From JBBDRW01 sp040905265 (GTDB taxonomy: Bacteria > Bacteroidota > Rhodothermia > Balneolales > Balneolaceae), in assembly GCA_040905265.1 (NCBI GenBank), contig JBBDRW010000129.1, positions 1 through 25,744 of the forward strand: DNA of 25,744 nucleotides, written 5' to 3'. Every line of letters starts with the position of its first letter. The stretch's first letter is position 1. Positions 8,139-15,342 of this stretch are shown here, one piece after another. The notes under the pieces are model-generated. The model did no database searches. It saw only the letters and a program-made list of their open reading frames with translations, and was not told where the DNA came from. Made by a program: the position numbers and the translations under genes.

Positions 8139-9245
8139 ATGAAACGACGAGTCATTATTTTGCTACATAGATTTTTGACGCCTGCCCTGGTCATACTTGT
8201 TGCTTTTTCCGCTGCAAGCGTATTTGCACAAGGTGCAATTGAAGGGCAGCGCATCTATGTCTGTAATCAGGGCGAGGCGACTGTATCGGTTATCGATGTA
8301 GCAACGAATGAACTTATTGATACGATCGATCTTCAGGAATTGGGGTTTTCGGCCAATGCCAGTCCTCATCATACAATTGCCGAGCCGGACGGTTCTTACT
8401 GGTATGTCACCCTGATTGGAGACAACCGCGTACTCAAGTTTAACCGGGATAACGAGCTGGTGGATGAAACAGAATTCGAAGTTCCCGGGCTTTTAACGAT
8501 GCACCCGGACCGGGAGACGTTGTTCGCTGGACGGTCCATGAGTGCGGTCAACCCGCCCGGCAGTTTCGGGATCATCAACCGATCCGATATGACCCTTCAG
8601 GAAGAAGTGAACCTTTTCTTTTCACGTCCGCACGCCATAACCAATAGTCCCGACGGAGAATGGATCTATGTTGGCAGCCTTTCTGTGAACCAGATACTCT
8701 CCATGAACCCACAGTCGGAAGATGTTAATCTGACCGTTTTGGGCGGAGATGCCCACGCCTTCGTTAACTTCGCCATATCACCGGATGGTACAACCCTGGT
8801 CGCGACCGGACAGGTAAGCGGGGACGTTCTGATATTTGATATTAGTACTCCGGAATCTCCCCGGTTGACCGATACGATCGAGGTCAACGCCCAGCCCTGG
8901 CACCCGATATTTTCACCGGATGGACGCTATCTCTATTTCGGGAATAAAGGTGCCAATACCGTCACCGTTATTGATATGCAGAACCGGTCCGTCGATGCGG
9001 TCATCGAAGGAGACGGCCTGGCTCAGCCCCACGGAGCGGCGTTATCAGCAGACGGCAGGTATCTTTACATCTCCAACAACAACCGCGCCGGAGGCCATCA
9101 ACACGATATGGACATGACAGAGATGGACAGCTCCATGCCCGGCACCGTCACCGTCATCAATACCGAAACGAGGGCAATTGAGAAAGTGATTGAGGTTGGT
9201 GTGTACGCGACCGGGATTGGAACGAATGTCAGGCGGGACAGGTGA
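8139..9245 (+). CDS. YVTN/YncE-like beta-propeller protein, secreted
   Basis: From the ATG at 8139 this gives 368 residues with a signal peptide (hydrophobic core LVILVAFSAASVFAQ). A start at 8091 would add 16 charged residues before it and is less likely. The mature part is a seven-bladed YVTN-type propeller: YVCNQGEATVSVIDVATNEL, ITNSPDGEWIYVGS, FAISPDGTTLVATGQVSGDV, FSPDGRYLYFGNKGANTVTV and LSADGRYLYISNNN. Between the last blades sits a His/Met/Asp-rich loop, HQHDMDMTEMDSSM, that looks able to bind a soft metal such as copper (inference). YncE-type proteins are periplasmic or surface propellers with largely unknown ligands. It lies 87 bp after the choice-of-anchor B gene and one base before the next start, so it is probably co-translated with the latter. 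Confidence 0.83.
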   Translation: MKRRVIILLHRFLTPALVILVAFSAASVFAQGAIEGQRIYVCNQGEATVSVIDVATNELIDTIDLQELGFSANASPHHTIAEPDGSYWYVTLIGDNRVLKFNRDNELVDETEFEVPGLLTMHPDRETLFAGRSMSAVNPPGSFGIINRSDMTLQEEVNLFFSRPHAITNSPDGEWIYVGSLSVNQILSMNPQSEDVNLTVLGGDAHAFVNFAISPDGTTLVATGQVSGDVLIFDISTPESPRLTDTIEVNAQPWHPIFSPDGRYLYFGNKGANTVTVIDMQNRSVDAVIEGDGLAQPHGAALSADGRYLYISNNNRAGGHQHDMDMTEMDSSMPGTVTVINTETRAIEKVIEVGVYATGIGTNVRRDR

Positions 9246-9246
9246 T

Positions 9247-11097
9247 ATGCCCAACCACGCACGAATCAATTCCAGGTCAATCTATCTTGTCATTCTCCTC
9301 TCATTAATACTATCCGGCTGCACGGCAACGCAGCCAGTTGTTGAGAGGGATTCCGTGGACGATTCGTTCACACGACAGATCAATCCATTCCCGGTTTATG
9401 ACCAAAACGGTACGCTCATTGACTTCCCATTTCTCGGTGGGTTCAATGCCCCGAGGCCTCAGTTTGTTGATATTGATTCGGATGGGGATCCCGACCTTTT
9501 TGTCCAGGAGAATTCGAACGAGTTGATGTTTTTTGAAAACCTGGGTGCATCAGCCGGATTCCAATTGGTCTGGCGGACCGATAAATTTCACGGCCTGGAT
9601 GTCGGAGAGTGGTTTCGTTTTGCCGATATGGACCAGGACGGTGACCTGGATCTGCTTGCTGAACAACCGTACAGTTACATTCGCTATTACAAGAATGAAG
9701 GCACCCCTGAAGTCCCGTCGTTCACCCTTGCAGCCGATTCCCTGAGAGATGTGAACGGCACACCTATATTCTCTGATCGCCAAAACATTCCAAATGTAAC
9801 AGATATAGACTGTGACGACGTACCAGACCTCTTTATCGGCAGGCTGGATGGTACGGTTACCCGTTACGAATCCACTGGCCTGAATGAGCACGATATCCCT
9901 CAGTTTCAGCTTATCACCGAACGTTTCGAGGATATCGAAATCGTACAGCAGTTTGGTTCCCTGCACGGAGCCAATACAATGGACTTTATGGATATCGACG
10001 ATGACGGTGACCAGGATCTTTTTTGGGGCGACTTTTTCGAACCCGGCCTGCTGCTTCTCGAGAACGAAGGATCATGTACCAATCCATCTTTCCGGTCGGA
10101 ACCGAAGCCCTTCCCGCCGTTGGATCCCGTCCTGACCAGCGGATATAATGCCCCCACCCTGACCGATTGGGGCCGGGACGGTGATCTCGATCTGTTTTTA
10201 GGTGTTTTAGGCGGAGCATATAATGCCAACCAGACGCTTGGAGAGAACTTCTTCTTTTACGAGCAGGTGGACGGTTCCTTCACCCAAATCACCCGGCAGT
10301 TTCTCAAGATGATCGATATCGGTGATGAAAGCATCCTGACGATAGGTGATCTTGACGGTGATGGGGATCTCGACCTGCTGTTGGCCAACAAAATTGATCC
10401 GGTGAACGACAATACCAGCGTCGTCTACCGGTATGAAAACCGTGGAACTCCTGCCAGCCCGGAATTTCATCTGACGGGGACACTGGATCTGCCGAATGCC
10501 TATCACTACGCACCCGAACTTGCAGATGTAAACGGGGACGGGCTGGATGATCTGCTATTAGGCTCCTGGCAAGGCGGGGTTGCCTACTACATCAATACCG
10601 GAGATGGGTTTGATCTTGCAGCAGAAACCATCGCTGAACTGGAGCGTGGAAGCAATGCCGTCCCGGAGCTCGCTGATCTGGATGGAGACGGTGACCTGGA
10701 CCTGTTACTTGGCACTTCGGGGGGTGGTGTTCACTTCTTCAGGAACAGAGGCACAGCCAGCTCTCCGGAATTCACATATGAACCGGATGCCTTTCCCGGT
10801 GTCGAGGTTCAGCATCGAAGCGCCCCCGCGCTCCATGACATTGACAGTGATGGTGACCTCGACCTCTTCCTCGGGAGCCGGGTTGAGGGAGTTCTCTTCT
10901 ATCGGAATGTCGGGACATCCACCGAGCCGGAATTTAGAATGGAGCCTCTCCCCTTTTCTGTTGATTTGGTACAGTTGGCGACCCCTCACTTTGCCGATCT
11001 GGACGGAGATGGAGTTGTAGAGTTTTTATCCGGCGGCCGGGGTGGTGGGATTTTCTATTACAGACAAGCTTCAGAAACAAATGACAGTGAGAAATAG
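9247..11097 (+). CDS. FG-GAP/VCBS repeat lipoprotein
   Basis: The ATG at 9247 comes one base after the previous stop and behind an AGG-rich site, which points to translational coupling. It gives 616 residues with a lipobox ILSGC (Cys25). About ten calcium-loop motifs of the FG-GAP/VCBS type are spread along the protein: DIDSDGDPDLFV, DMDQDGDLDLLA, DIDDDGDQDLFWG, DWGRDGDLDLFLG, DLDGDGDLDLLLA, DVNGDGLDDLLLG, DLDGDGDLDLLLG, DIDSDGDLDLFLG and a weaker last one. They alternate with NxGTxxxPEF strands (NEGTPEVPSF, NRGTASSPEF, NVGTSTEPEF). This is a calcium-stabilised propeller anchored in the outer membrane by lipid. The third motif, DIDCDDVPDLFIG, has lost the usual Gly-Asp pair. Likely role: binding or adhesion partner to the two upstream propellers; ligand unknown. 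Confidence 0.85.
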   Translation: MPNHARINSRSIYLVILLSLILSGCTATQPVVERDSVDDSFTRQINPFPVYDQNGTLIDFPFLGGFNAPRPQFVDIDSDGDPDLFVQENSNELMFFENLGASAGFQLVWRTDKFHGLDVGEWFRFADMDQDGDLDLLAEQPYSYIRYYKNEGTPEVPSFTLAADSLRDVNGTPIFSDRQNIPNVTDIDCDDVPDLFIGRLDGTVTRYESTGLNEHDIPQFQLITERFEDIEIVQQFGSLHGANTMDFMDIDDDGDQDLFWGDFFEPGLLLLENEGSCTNPSFRSEPKPFPPLDPVLTSGYNAPTLTDWGRDGDLDLFLGVLGGAYNANQTLGENFFFYEQVDGSFTQITRQFLKMIDIGDESILTIGDLDGDGDLDLLLANKIDPVNDNTSVVYRYENRGTPASPEFHLTGTLDLPNAYHYAPELADVNGDGLDDLLLGSWQGGVAYYINTGDGFDLAAETIAELERGSNAVPELADLDGDGDLDLLLGTSGGGVHFFRNRGTASSPEFTYEPDAFPGVEVQHRSAPALHDIDSDGDLDLFLGSRVEGVLFYRNVGTSTEPEFRMEPLPFSVDLVQLATPHFADLDGDGVVEFLSGGRGGGIFYYRQASETNDSEK

Positions 11098-11172
11098 CCG
11101 TTGTAATTTTGTATCATATCTGTCCAATGCTGTATGCAACTGCATACTTTGAATTAAACCGGACTAATACGA

Positions 11173-12222
11173 ATGGATACTATGAATAGAGAACAGACTG
11201 AAACACTCAACAAACCGGCAACGGATTACAACCATGCGGCGTTCACCGGACTTCTCCTGTCGGCCATCCTTCTGCTGTCAGGCTGTGGACTAACGGGCAA
11301 TGAAGGAGATGAAAGCCCGGAGGCATCGGACAAGTTTTTCGGTAATGTCTGGTCCTCACCACAAATTGAACATTTCACGCAGTACTGGAATCAGGTTACT
11401 CCTGAAAACGCAGGGAAATGGGGGCCGCTCGAGCCTGCCCGGGGGGAGTATAACTGGTCAAACCTTGACGCGGCCTATGCGCTTGCAAAGGACAACGGAT
11501 TCCCATTCCGCTTTCACGTTTTGGTCTGGGGAAACCAGCAGCCACGCTGGATTTCCGAATTACCGCAAGAGGAGCAGCTTCAGGCTATCCATGACCGCAT
11601 GGCCGCGATCTCCGGCCGCTATCCGGATATGGAGTATGTAGAGGTAGTCAATGAACCGCTGCACGATCCTCCATTGAAACAGGATGAGGATGACCATACC
11701 GCCGGTGATTATTACGAGGCGCTTGGCGGTGCCGGCGAAACGGGCTGGGACTGGGTAATCAATTCCTTCGAGATGGCCCGAACCTACTTTCCAGACGCTC
11801 AACTGGTCCTCAATGATTACAGCATTGTCAATACAGAACAATCTACAACCGACTACCTGGAGATCATTGCACTGCTCCAGGAGCAGGACCTGATTGATGT
11901 AATCGGCATTCAGGGCCATGCATTCTCCAACCGTGCCGATACCGCCATAACCCGTATGAATCTGGACCGACTTGCAGCCACCGGGCTGCCGATACAGGTA
12001 ACCGAATTTGAGATAGACGGCCCTGACGATGAAGAGCAGCTGGCCGAATACCGGCGGATCTTTCCGACATTCTGGGATCACCCGGCCGTTATCGGGATAA
12101 CCTTCTGGGGCTGGCGGCCCGGCATGTGGCGGACACAGCAGGGGGCTTATCTGGTGAATCAGGAAGGTGAACACCGTCCCGCTTTTGACTGGCTGCTTGA
12201 CTATGTGGAGAACAATCCATAA
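11173..12222 (+). CDS. GH10 endo-1,4-beta-xylanase lipoprotein
   Basis: This encodes 349 residues. After a rather long polar N-terminus comes a hydrophobic segment with lipobox LLSGC (Cys38), so it should be a surface or periplasmic lipoprotein. The rest is a single glycoside hydrolase family 10 barrel: QYWNQVTPENAGKWGPLEP (70-88), FRFHVLVWGNQQPRW (His115), VEVVNEPLHDP with acid/base Glu161, IGIQGHAF (His249) and the nucleophile strand PIQVTEFEID with Glu278, then FWGWRPGMW. All core catalytic residues are visible, and the length is that of a minimal GH10 domain with no carbohydrate-binding module. It would cut internal bonds in xylan. It follows the FG-GAP lipoprotein by 75 bp and may be the last gene of that operon. 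A CE1-like esterase gene lies 2 kb away, as expected for xylan use. Confidence 0.92.
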   Translation: MDTMNREQTETLNKPATDYNHAAFTGLLLSAILLLSGCGLTGNEGDESPEASDKFFGNVWSSPQIEHFTQYWNQVTPENAGKWGPLEPARGEYNWSNLDAAYALAKDNGFPFRFHVLVWGNQQPRWISELPQEEQLQAIHDRMAAISGRYPDMEYVEVVNEPLHDPPLKQDEDDHTAGDYYEALGGAGETGWDWVINSFEMARTYFPDAQLVLNDYSIVNTEQSTTDYLEIIALLQEQDLIDVIGIQGHAFSNRADTAITRMNLDRLAATGLPIQVTEFEIDGPDDEEQLAEYRRIFPTFWDHPAVIGITFWGWRPGMWRTQQGAYLVNQEGEHRPAFDWLLDYVENNP

Positions 12223-12296
12223 TCGTTTTTTCCTCTATAAAACATCACGTCAAAACAGATCAACGGAATACAGGAACACTATTTCAGAACAATCAG

Positions 12297-12431
12297 TTAC
12301 AGATCTTTCCGATACGTTTTCCCGTCGATGCCTTTGGCGGTCATGCGGTAGATATAGACCCCCCTGGCCAGGCTGTTCACGCTATGGAACACAAGGGCAG
12401 GTGTTTCAATAAACCAACCTGCCCATCGTGT
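12297..12431 (-). pseudogene. Orphan T9SS sorting-domain fragment
   Basis: Read on the minus strand, 12380-12297 encodes VNSLARGVYIYRMTAKG then IDGKTYRKDL and a stop. This is the last beta-strand pair of a T9SS type A sorting domain. It differs at only five of 27 positions from the C-terminal end of the giant protein encoded at 15343-21135, with clear DNA identity over the same stretch. The frame stays open upstream to 12431, but the residues before the homologous part do not resemble a sorting domain. No start or upstream gene body is present, since the xylanase gene occupies that side on the other strand. I take it as the leftover tail of a deleted T9SS cargo gene or a small recombination copy. 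Confidence 0.65.
12395..12424. terminator. Hairpin between convergent xylanase and barrel genes
   Basis: GGGCAGGT pairs with ACCTGCCC, and inside that GTTT pairs with AAAC around a CAAT loop, giving a 12-bp stem with a two-base bulge. It sits between convergent genes and could terminate transcription from either side, although neither arm is followed by a long T-run. Confidence 0.4.
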
Positions 12432-12460
12432 CTAACTTACATGTCCTTCGTAGTTACCCT

Positions 12461-13465
12461 TCAAAGCGAATACTGAAGGCCAAATGTCAGGATCCAGTCG
12501 GTTTCCATTTGAGGACCGTCAAGATTCTGATAAAACGGCAGTGTTAGTTCTGCTGCAAAACGAAGGTCTTCCAGGGACCCGGCGGGGATCAGAAAGTTAG
12601 TTCCCAGACCTATATCGATCCGGGTTCCGGACTTGAGATCAGGATCGGCCGTGTGAATCATGTTCGGGTTGAGTCTGTCGTCAGCACCGTCGATTTTGCC
12701 CCAGCTGTTCAGTTCAAGCCTCAACATTGGTGCAAACCAGTCAGATGCCCTAAATCCCAGCCATCCGTTTAGCAGAACCCGGTTGCCGAGGGTGTATCCG
12801 TTATCATTTTCACCAAGACGAATGGTTCCCTTGATCTGGTTTCCCCAAGACAGGTTCCCTTTTTGTCCCAGATATGTGATACCCGGCAAGAGATCGAATG
12901 TACCTGAACCGATCTGCATTGGATATGGAAGGATCGTTTCATCTGGAGAACTGGCCGGTGTTACATCCATCTGTTCAATGGATCCGGTCGGTATCCGAAC
13001 TCCAAGGTGGGCATGCATTCGCTGATTGCCGAACTCGCCAAGGGTAATCAGCCCGGTCAGCGATACATCACCGATACCTGAAGACTCCGTAGTGAACTCA
13101 CCTCCCATACGTGTCAGGTGATCCATTTCACTCTGAATGTACGAGGCCATTGCCATCAGTGTCAGTTGATCGGATACAGCGTACATAGCTCCCAGCATAT
13201 GCATCTGCATAGGCATCTTTGTCGGGGTTACCATATAGTCCTGAAGAACTTCGTCATTCGTCAATGTTTTGGTTCCATCCCGGTTTCCGTCCATGTTCAT
13301 GAACATATACCGGTATGAAAGCATAACCTCACCCTGTCCATGTGTATGGTCACCCATAACTCCAATCGGAGCGTGACCATCTGGCCTGCCCGAACTCCAT
13401 TGGGCAAAAGAGGGCATAGAAGTCGTAAGTAAAAATAATCCTAAAATAATAGTCGTTCGTATCAT
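12461..13465 (-). CDS. His/Met-rich outer-membrane beta-barrel protein, copper-associated family
   Basis: This 334-residue protein has a signal peptide ending near PSFAQ. The mature N-terminus reads APIGVMGDHTHGQGEVMLSY then RYMFMNMDGNRDGT. That pattern is typical of a family annotated as 'transporter' or phenol-degradation-like barrel and found beside copper-resistance genes. The stretch MPMQMHMLGAMYAVSDQL is unusually methionine-rich. The remainder alternates short amphipathic strands (LTGLITLGEFG, RMHAHLGVRIPTGS, FAAELTLPFYQN) and ends DWILTFGLQYSL, with a terminal leucine rather than an aromatic residue. An outer-membrane barrel is therefore likely. A copper role is inferred from family context and composition. 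An AGGA site lies about seven bases before the ATG. The Cys/His-rich gene upstream is probably in the same operon. Confidence 0.75.
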   Translation of the reverse strand: MIRTTIILGLFLLTTSMPSFAQWSSGRPDGHAPIGVMGDHTHGQGEVMLSYRYMFMNMDGNRDGTKTLTNDEVLQDYMVTPTKMPMQMHMLGAMYAVSDQLTLMAMASYIQSEMDHLTRMGGEFTTESSGIGDVSLTGLITLGEFGNQRMHAHLGVRIPTGSIEQMDVTPASSPDETILPYPMQIGSGTFDLLPGITYLGQKGNLSWGNQIKGTIRLGENDNGYTLGNRVLLNGWLGFRASDWFAPMLRLELNSWGKIDGADDRLNPNMIHTADPDLKSGTRIDIGLGTNFLIPAGSLEDLRFAAELTLPFYQNLDGPQMETDWILTFGLQYSL

Positions 13466-13502
13466 CTGTTTTTCCTGAATTTAATTAAATACCATGTCAT
13501 AT

Positions 13503-13547
13503 GGCGTTGACATACGTCTTCTGTACGAAGTCTTGCCGTTCAACGCC
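13503..13547 (-). promoter_or_regulatory. Inverted repeat in the leader between two copper-linked genes
   Basis: GGCGTTGA and TCAACGCC form perfect 8-bp arms 29 bases apart, with a small CTTC/GAAG stem inside. The structure lies 38 bp before the start of the barrel gene, after the upstream Cys/His-rich gene. It could be an mRNA hairpin that sets the expression ratio of the two genes, or an operator. Neither is proven. Confidence 0.3.
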
Positions 13548-13633
13548 GTATATAGATTGTATTTCACTCCCAGCCGCCGATGGAATGATGGTTATGATAG
13601 AAGAAGCTGGCAAGTGGTGTTGTCGTCGATATA

Positions 13634-14023
13634 CTACGTCCAGGAGAGAGGCGGCGGAGTGGGAGGTTCTCCGATAAATTGCGTCTTGTGCAAGAGATTG
13701 TGAGATGAAGCCAAATCGGTCTTGAAAACCTCTGTCAGATCAAGGGTATTAGTATGGACGAACAAGAAGTTAAACAGGGTTCGGATCTCCATGTTTGCAG
13801 AAGTGTTGTGCTCCCCGTGATCATGGCCGGACGCATGGTGATCCATCATGACCGAGAGCTGACAGCTTCCGTTACAGTCGCTGCCCGGGACGTGCCTGTT
13901 TACACAGAGTTCTTGAACGATATAGTCATAGTTCGAGAAGTACCAAAGGTATGGAAAGGCGAACCTGACAGGAAGTGACAGGATGGAGATGATAAGAGAT
14001 ATCGAGACGAATTTGTTAGCCAT
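13634..14023 (-). CDS. Small exported Cys/His-rich protein, probably metal-related
   Basis: This encodes 129 residues with an N-terminal hydrophobic segment (FVSISLIISILSLPVRFAF). Then comes YFSNYDYIVQELCVNRHVP followed by GSDCNGSCQL. The C-x9-C-x3-C pattern after an NxDYI helix is shared with a family of small Bacteroidota proteins found next to copper or iron receptor genes (recalled context, not searched). A His-rich loop MMDHHASGHDHGEH follows and the end is Pro/Trp-rich (GEPPTPPPLSW), also typical. Together they suggest a periplasmic or membrane-associated metal-handling protein. It lies upstream of the His/Met-rich barrel gene on the same strand, with a 168-bp gap holding an inverted repeat. 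The exact function is unknown. Confidence 0.65.
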   Translation of the reverse strand: MANKFVSISLIISILSLPVRFAFPYLWYFSNYDYIVQELCVNRHVPGSDCNGSCQLSVMMDHHASGHDHGEHNTSANMEIRTLFNFLFVHTNTLDLTEVFKTDLASSHNLLHKTQFIGEPPTPPPLSWT

Positions 14024-14190
14024 CTGAAATAGAGTTTAACACTATTCAGATCAAAAAGTAAGTAATAAAACCGTGCCGCATACGACACCTTCTATACCCC
14101 TTTTGAGCTTCATACATGAGTGCAAGAGTGTTGCAGGCCAGGTGTTTTTCCATCATGATTGGTTGTTGCCAGTGGTTCGTATCGGTCTAC

Positions 14191-15045
14191 TTAATATTGA
14201 GTAAAGGCCATAGATACGAAATTCAAAACATCAGGCAGCGACTCCCTCCAGTACGTCCAGTTGTGAGCACCGTCGCGTATCCGGAATTCATGGGGTATGT
14301 CCCTCTTGCGCATGGCAATGTGGACCAGGGAGTTCCCCTCATACAGGAAATCGTCATCCCCGCAGTCTATATACCAACGGACGGAAGAGATTTCGTCTGC
14401 CGGCCGGTTATTGACCAGGGCCAATGCACTGTGATGATTAAAATACTCATCGATCTGTTCGGATGTAACATTGGTGGTATTTTCCATATACCCTTCCCTG
14501 GAAATCGGCCCGGTACTTGCACTCAGGGGAGCAGCCGATGAGAACATCTCGGGGTGTTTCAATGCGTACATAAACGTTCCCCCTCCACCCATCGAGAGGC
14601 CGGAAACGGCACGATACCGTTTTTCGGCTTTAATACGATAGGTGCTCTCAACATGGGGAATGAATTCTTCGAAAAAGAAATCTTCATAGCGCCACTCTCC
14701 AGTAATGTTATTAAAGTACCCGCGGCGGCCGGTATCGGCATCCGGCATAACAATGATCATGGATGTTGCGGTTCCTTCTAGGATGGCCTTGTCGGCGATC
14801 CGTCTGACTTCACCAAACTGAACCCAACCCGTCTGGTCGTCCCCGGCGCCATGAAGCAGGTAGAGTACCGGATAACTGCGTTCCGATGAATCATAGTCGG
14901 GAGGCAGAAAAATGGCATATTTTCGTTCACCATTGAGGATTTCACTATCCATTGTCTGGTTGTCATAGACGGTTCCCATCTGTGAAATGGCCAAAGAAGG
15001 GAAAAGAGCAAGAGCAAAGAGAGGGAGAAGAAGCCGAATTTTCAT
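14191..15045 (-). CDS. Secreted CE1-type esterase (feruloyl/acetyl-xylan esterase-like)
   Basis: This is a 284-residue exported hydrolase with signal peptide ending SLAISQ. It has the esterase D/CE1 layout: RKYAIFLPPDYDSSE, VLYLLHGAGDDQTGW (oxyanion loop), IIVMPDAD, the nucleophile motif GLSMGGGG with Ser151, an acid in YIDCGDDDF (Asp230-232) and His261 in DGAHNWTYWRESL. The last motif, H-x-W-x-x-W, is typical of CE1 enzymes that remove feruloyl or acetyl groups from xylan. Enterochelin-esterase-like proteins share the fold, so substrate assignment is inferred mainly from the nearby GH10 xylanase. There is no lipobox. It is a single gene, with an A+T-rich leader and no clear Shine-Dalgarno site. 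Confidence 0.85.
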   Translation of the reverse strand: MKIRLLLPLFALALFPSLAISQMGTVYDNQTMDSEILNGERKYAIFLPPDYDSSERSYPVLYLLHGAGDDQTGWVQFGEVRRIADKAILEGTATSMIIVMPDADTGRRGYFNNITGEWRYEDFFFEEFIPHVESTYRIKAEKRYRAVSGLSMGGGGTFMYALKHPEMFSSAAPLSASTGPISREGYMENTTNVTSEQIDEYFNHHSALALVNNRPADEISSVRWYIDCGDDDFLYEGNSLVHIAMRKRDIPHEFRIRDGAHNWTYWRESLPDVLNFVSMAFTQY

Positions 15046-15152
15046 GATTTATAATTTTTTTTGATACAGATTATGGCGAAAACAGAATTAGATTCCGGTC
15101 AATTTATAAAAGTAAAGCCATCTTGCCACGTTATTTTTCCTTGAAAGGCTTT

Positions 15153-15192
15153 GCAAAATCGCTTCGCGTTCAAAAAATGAGCGTTTTTTTGC
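15153..15192 (-). terminator. Possible terminator downstream of the giant gene
   Basis: In the 297-bp gap before the giant gene's stop, GCAAAA(T)CGCT pairs with AGCGTTTTTTTGC around a 16-base loop. On the minus strand it falls 150 bp after that stop; on the plus strand it would end in a T-run but has no gene before it. The gap otherwise shows no gene. Confidence 0.25.
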
Positions 15193-15342
15193 CCAACCTC
15201 ACCCACTCGAACAGAATAGCAGCCGGTTTTGTGGCAGTGTTGTACCCGTTCCTGGAACCATACGCCTGATCGCCAGATTTCCGGGAGATGATTTATTTTG
15301 GTTGATAGCAGAATTTAAAGGAGTTCAGTTAAGTGACGCCCT

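Noticed and set aside
11560..12174. 204-codon minus-strand frame across the xylanase
   Set aside because: It is antisense to a complete GH10 domain with all catalytic residues and has no supporting motif.
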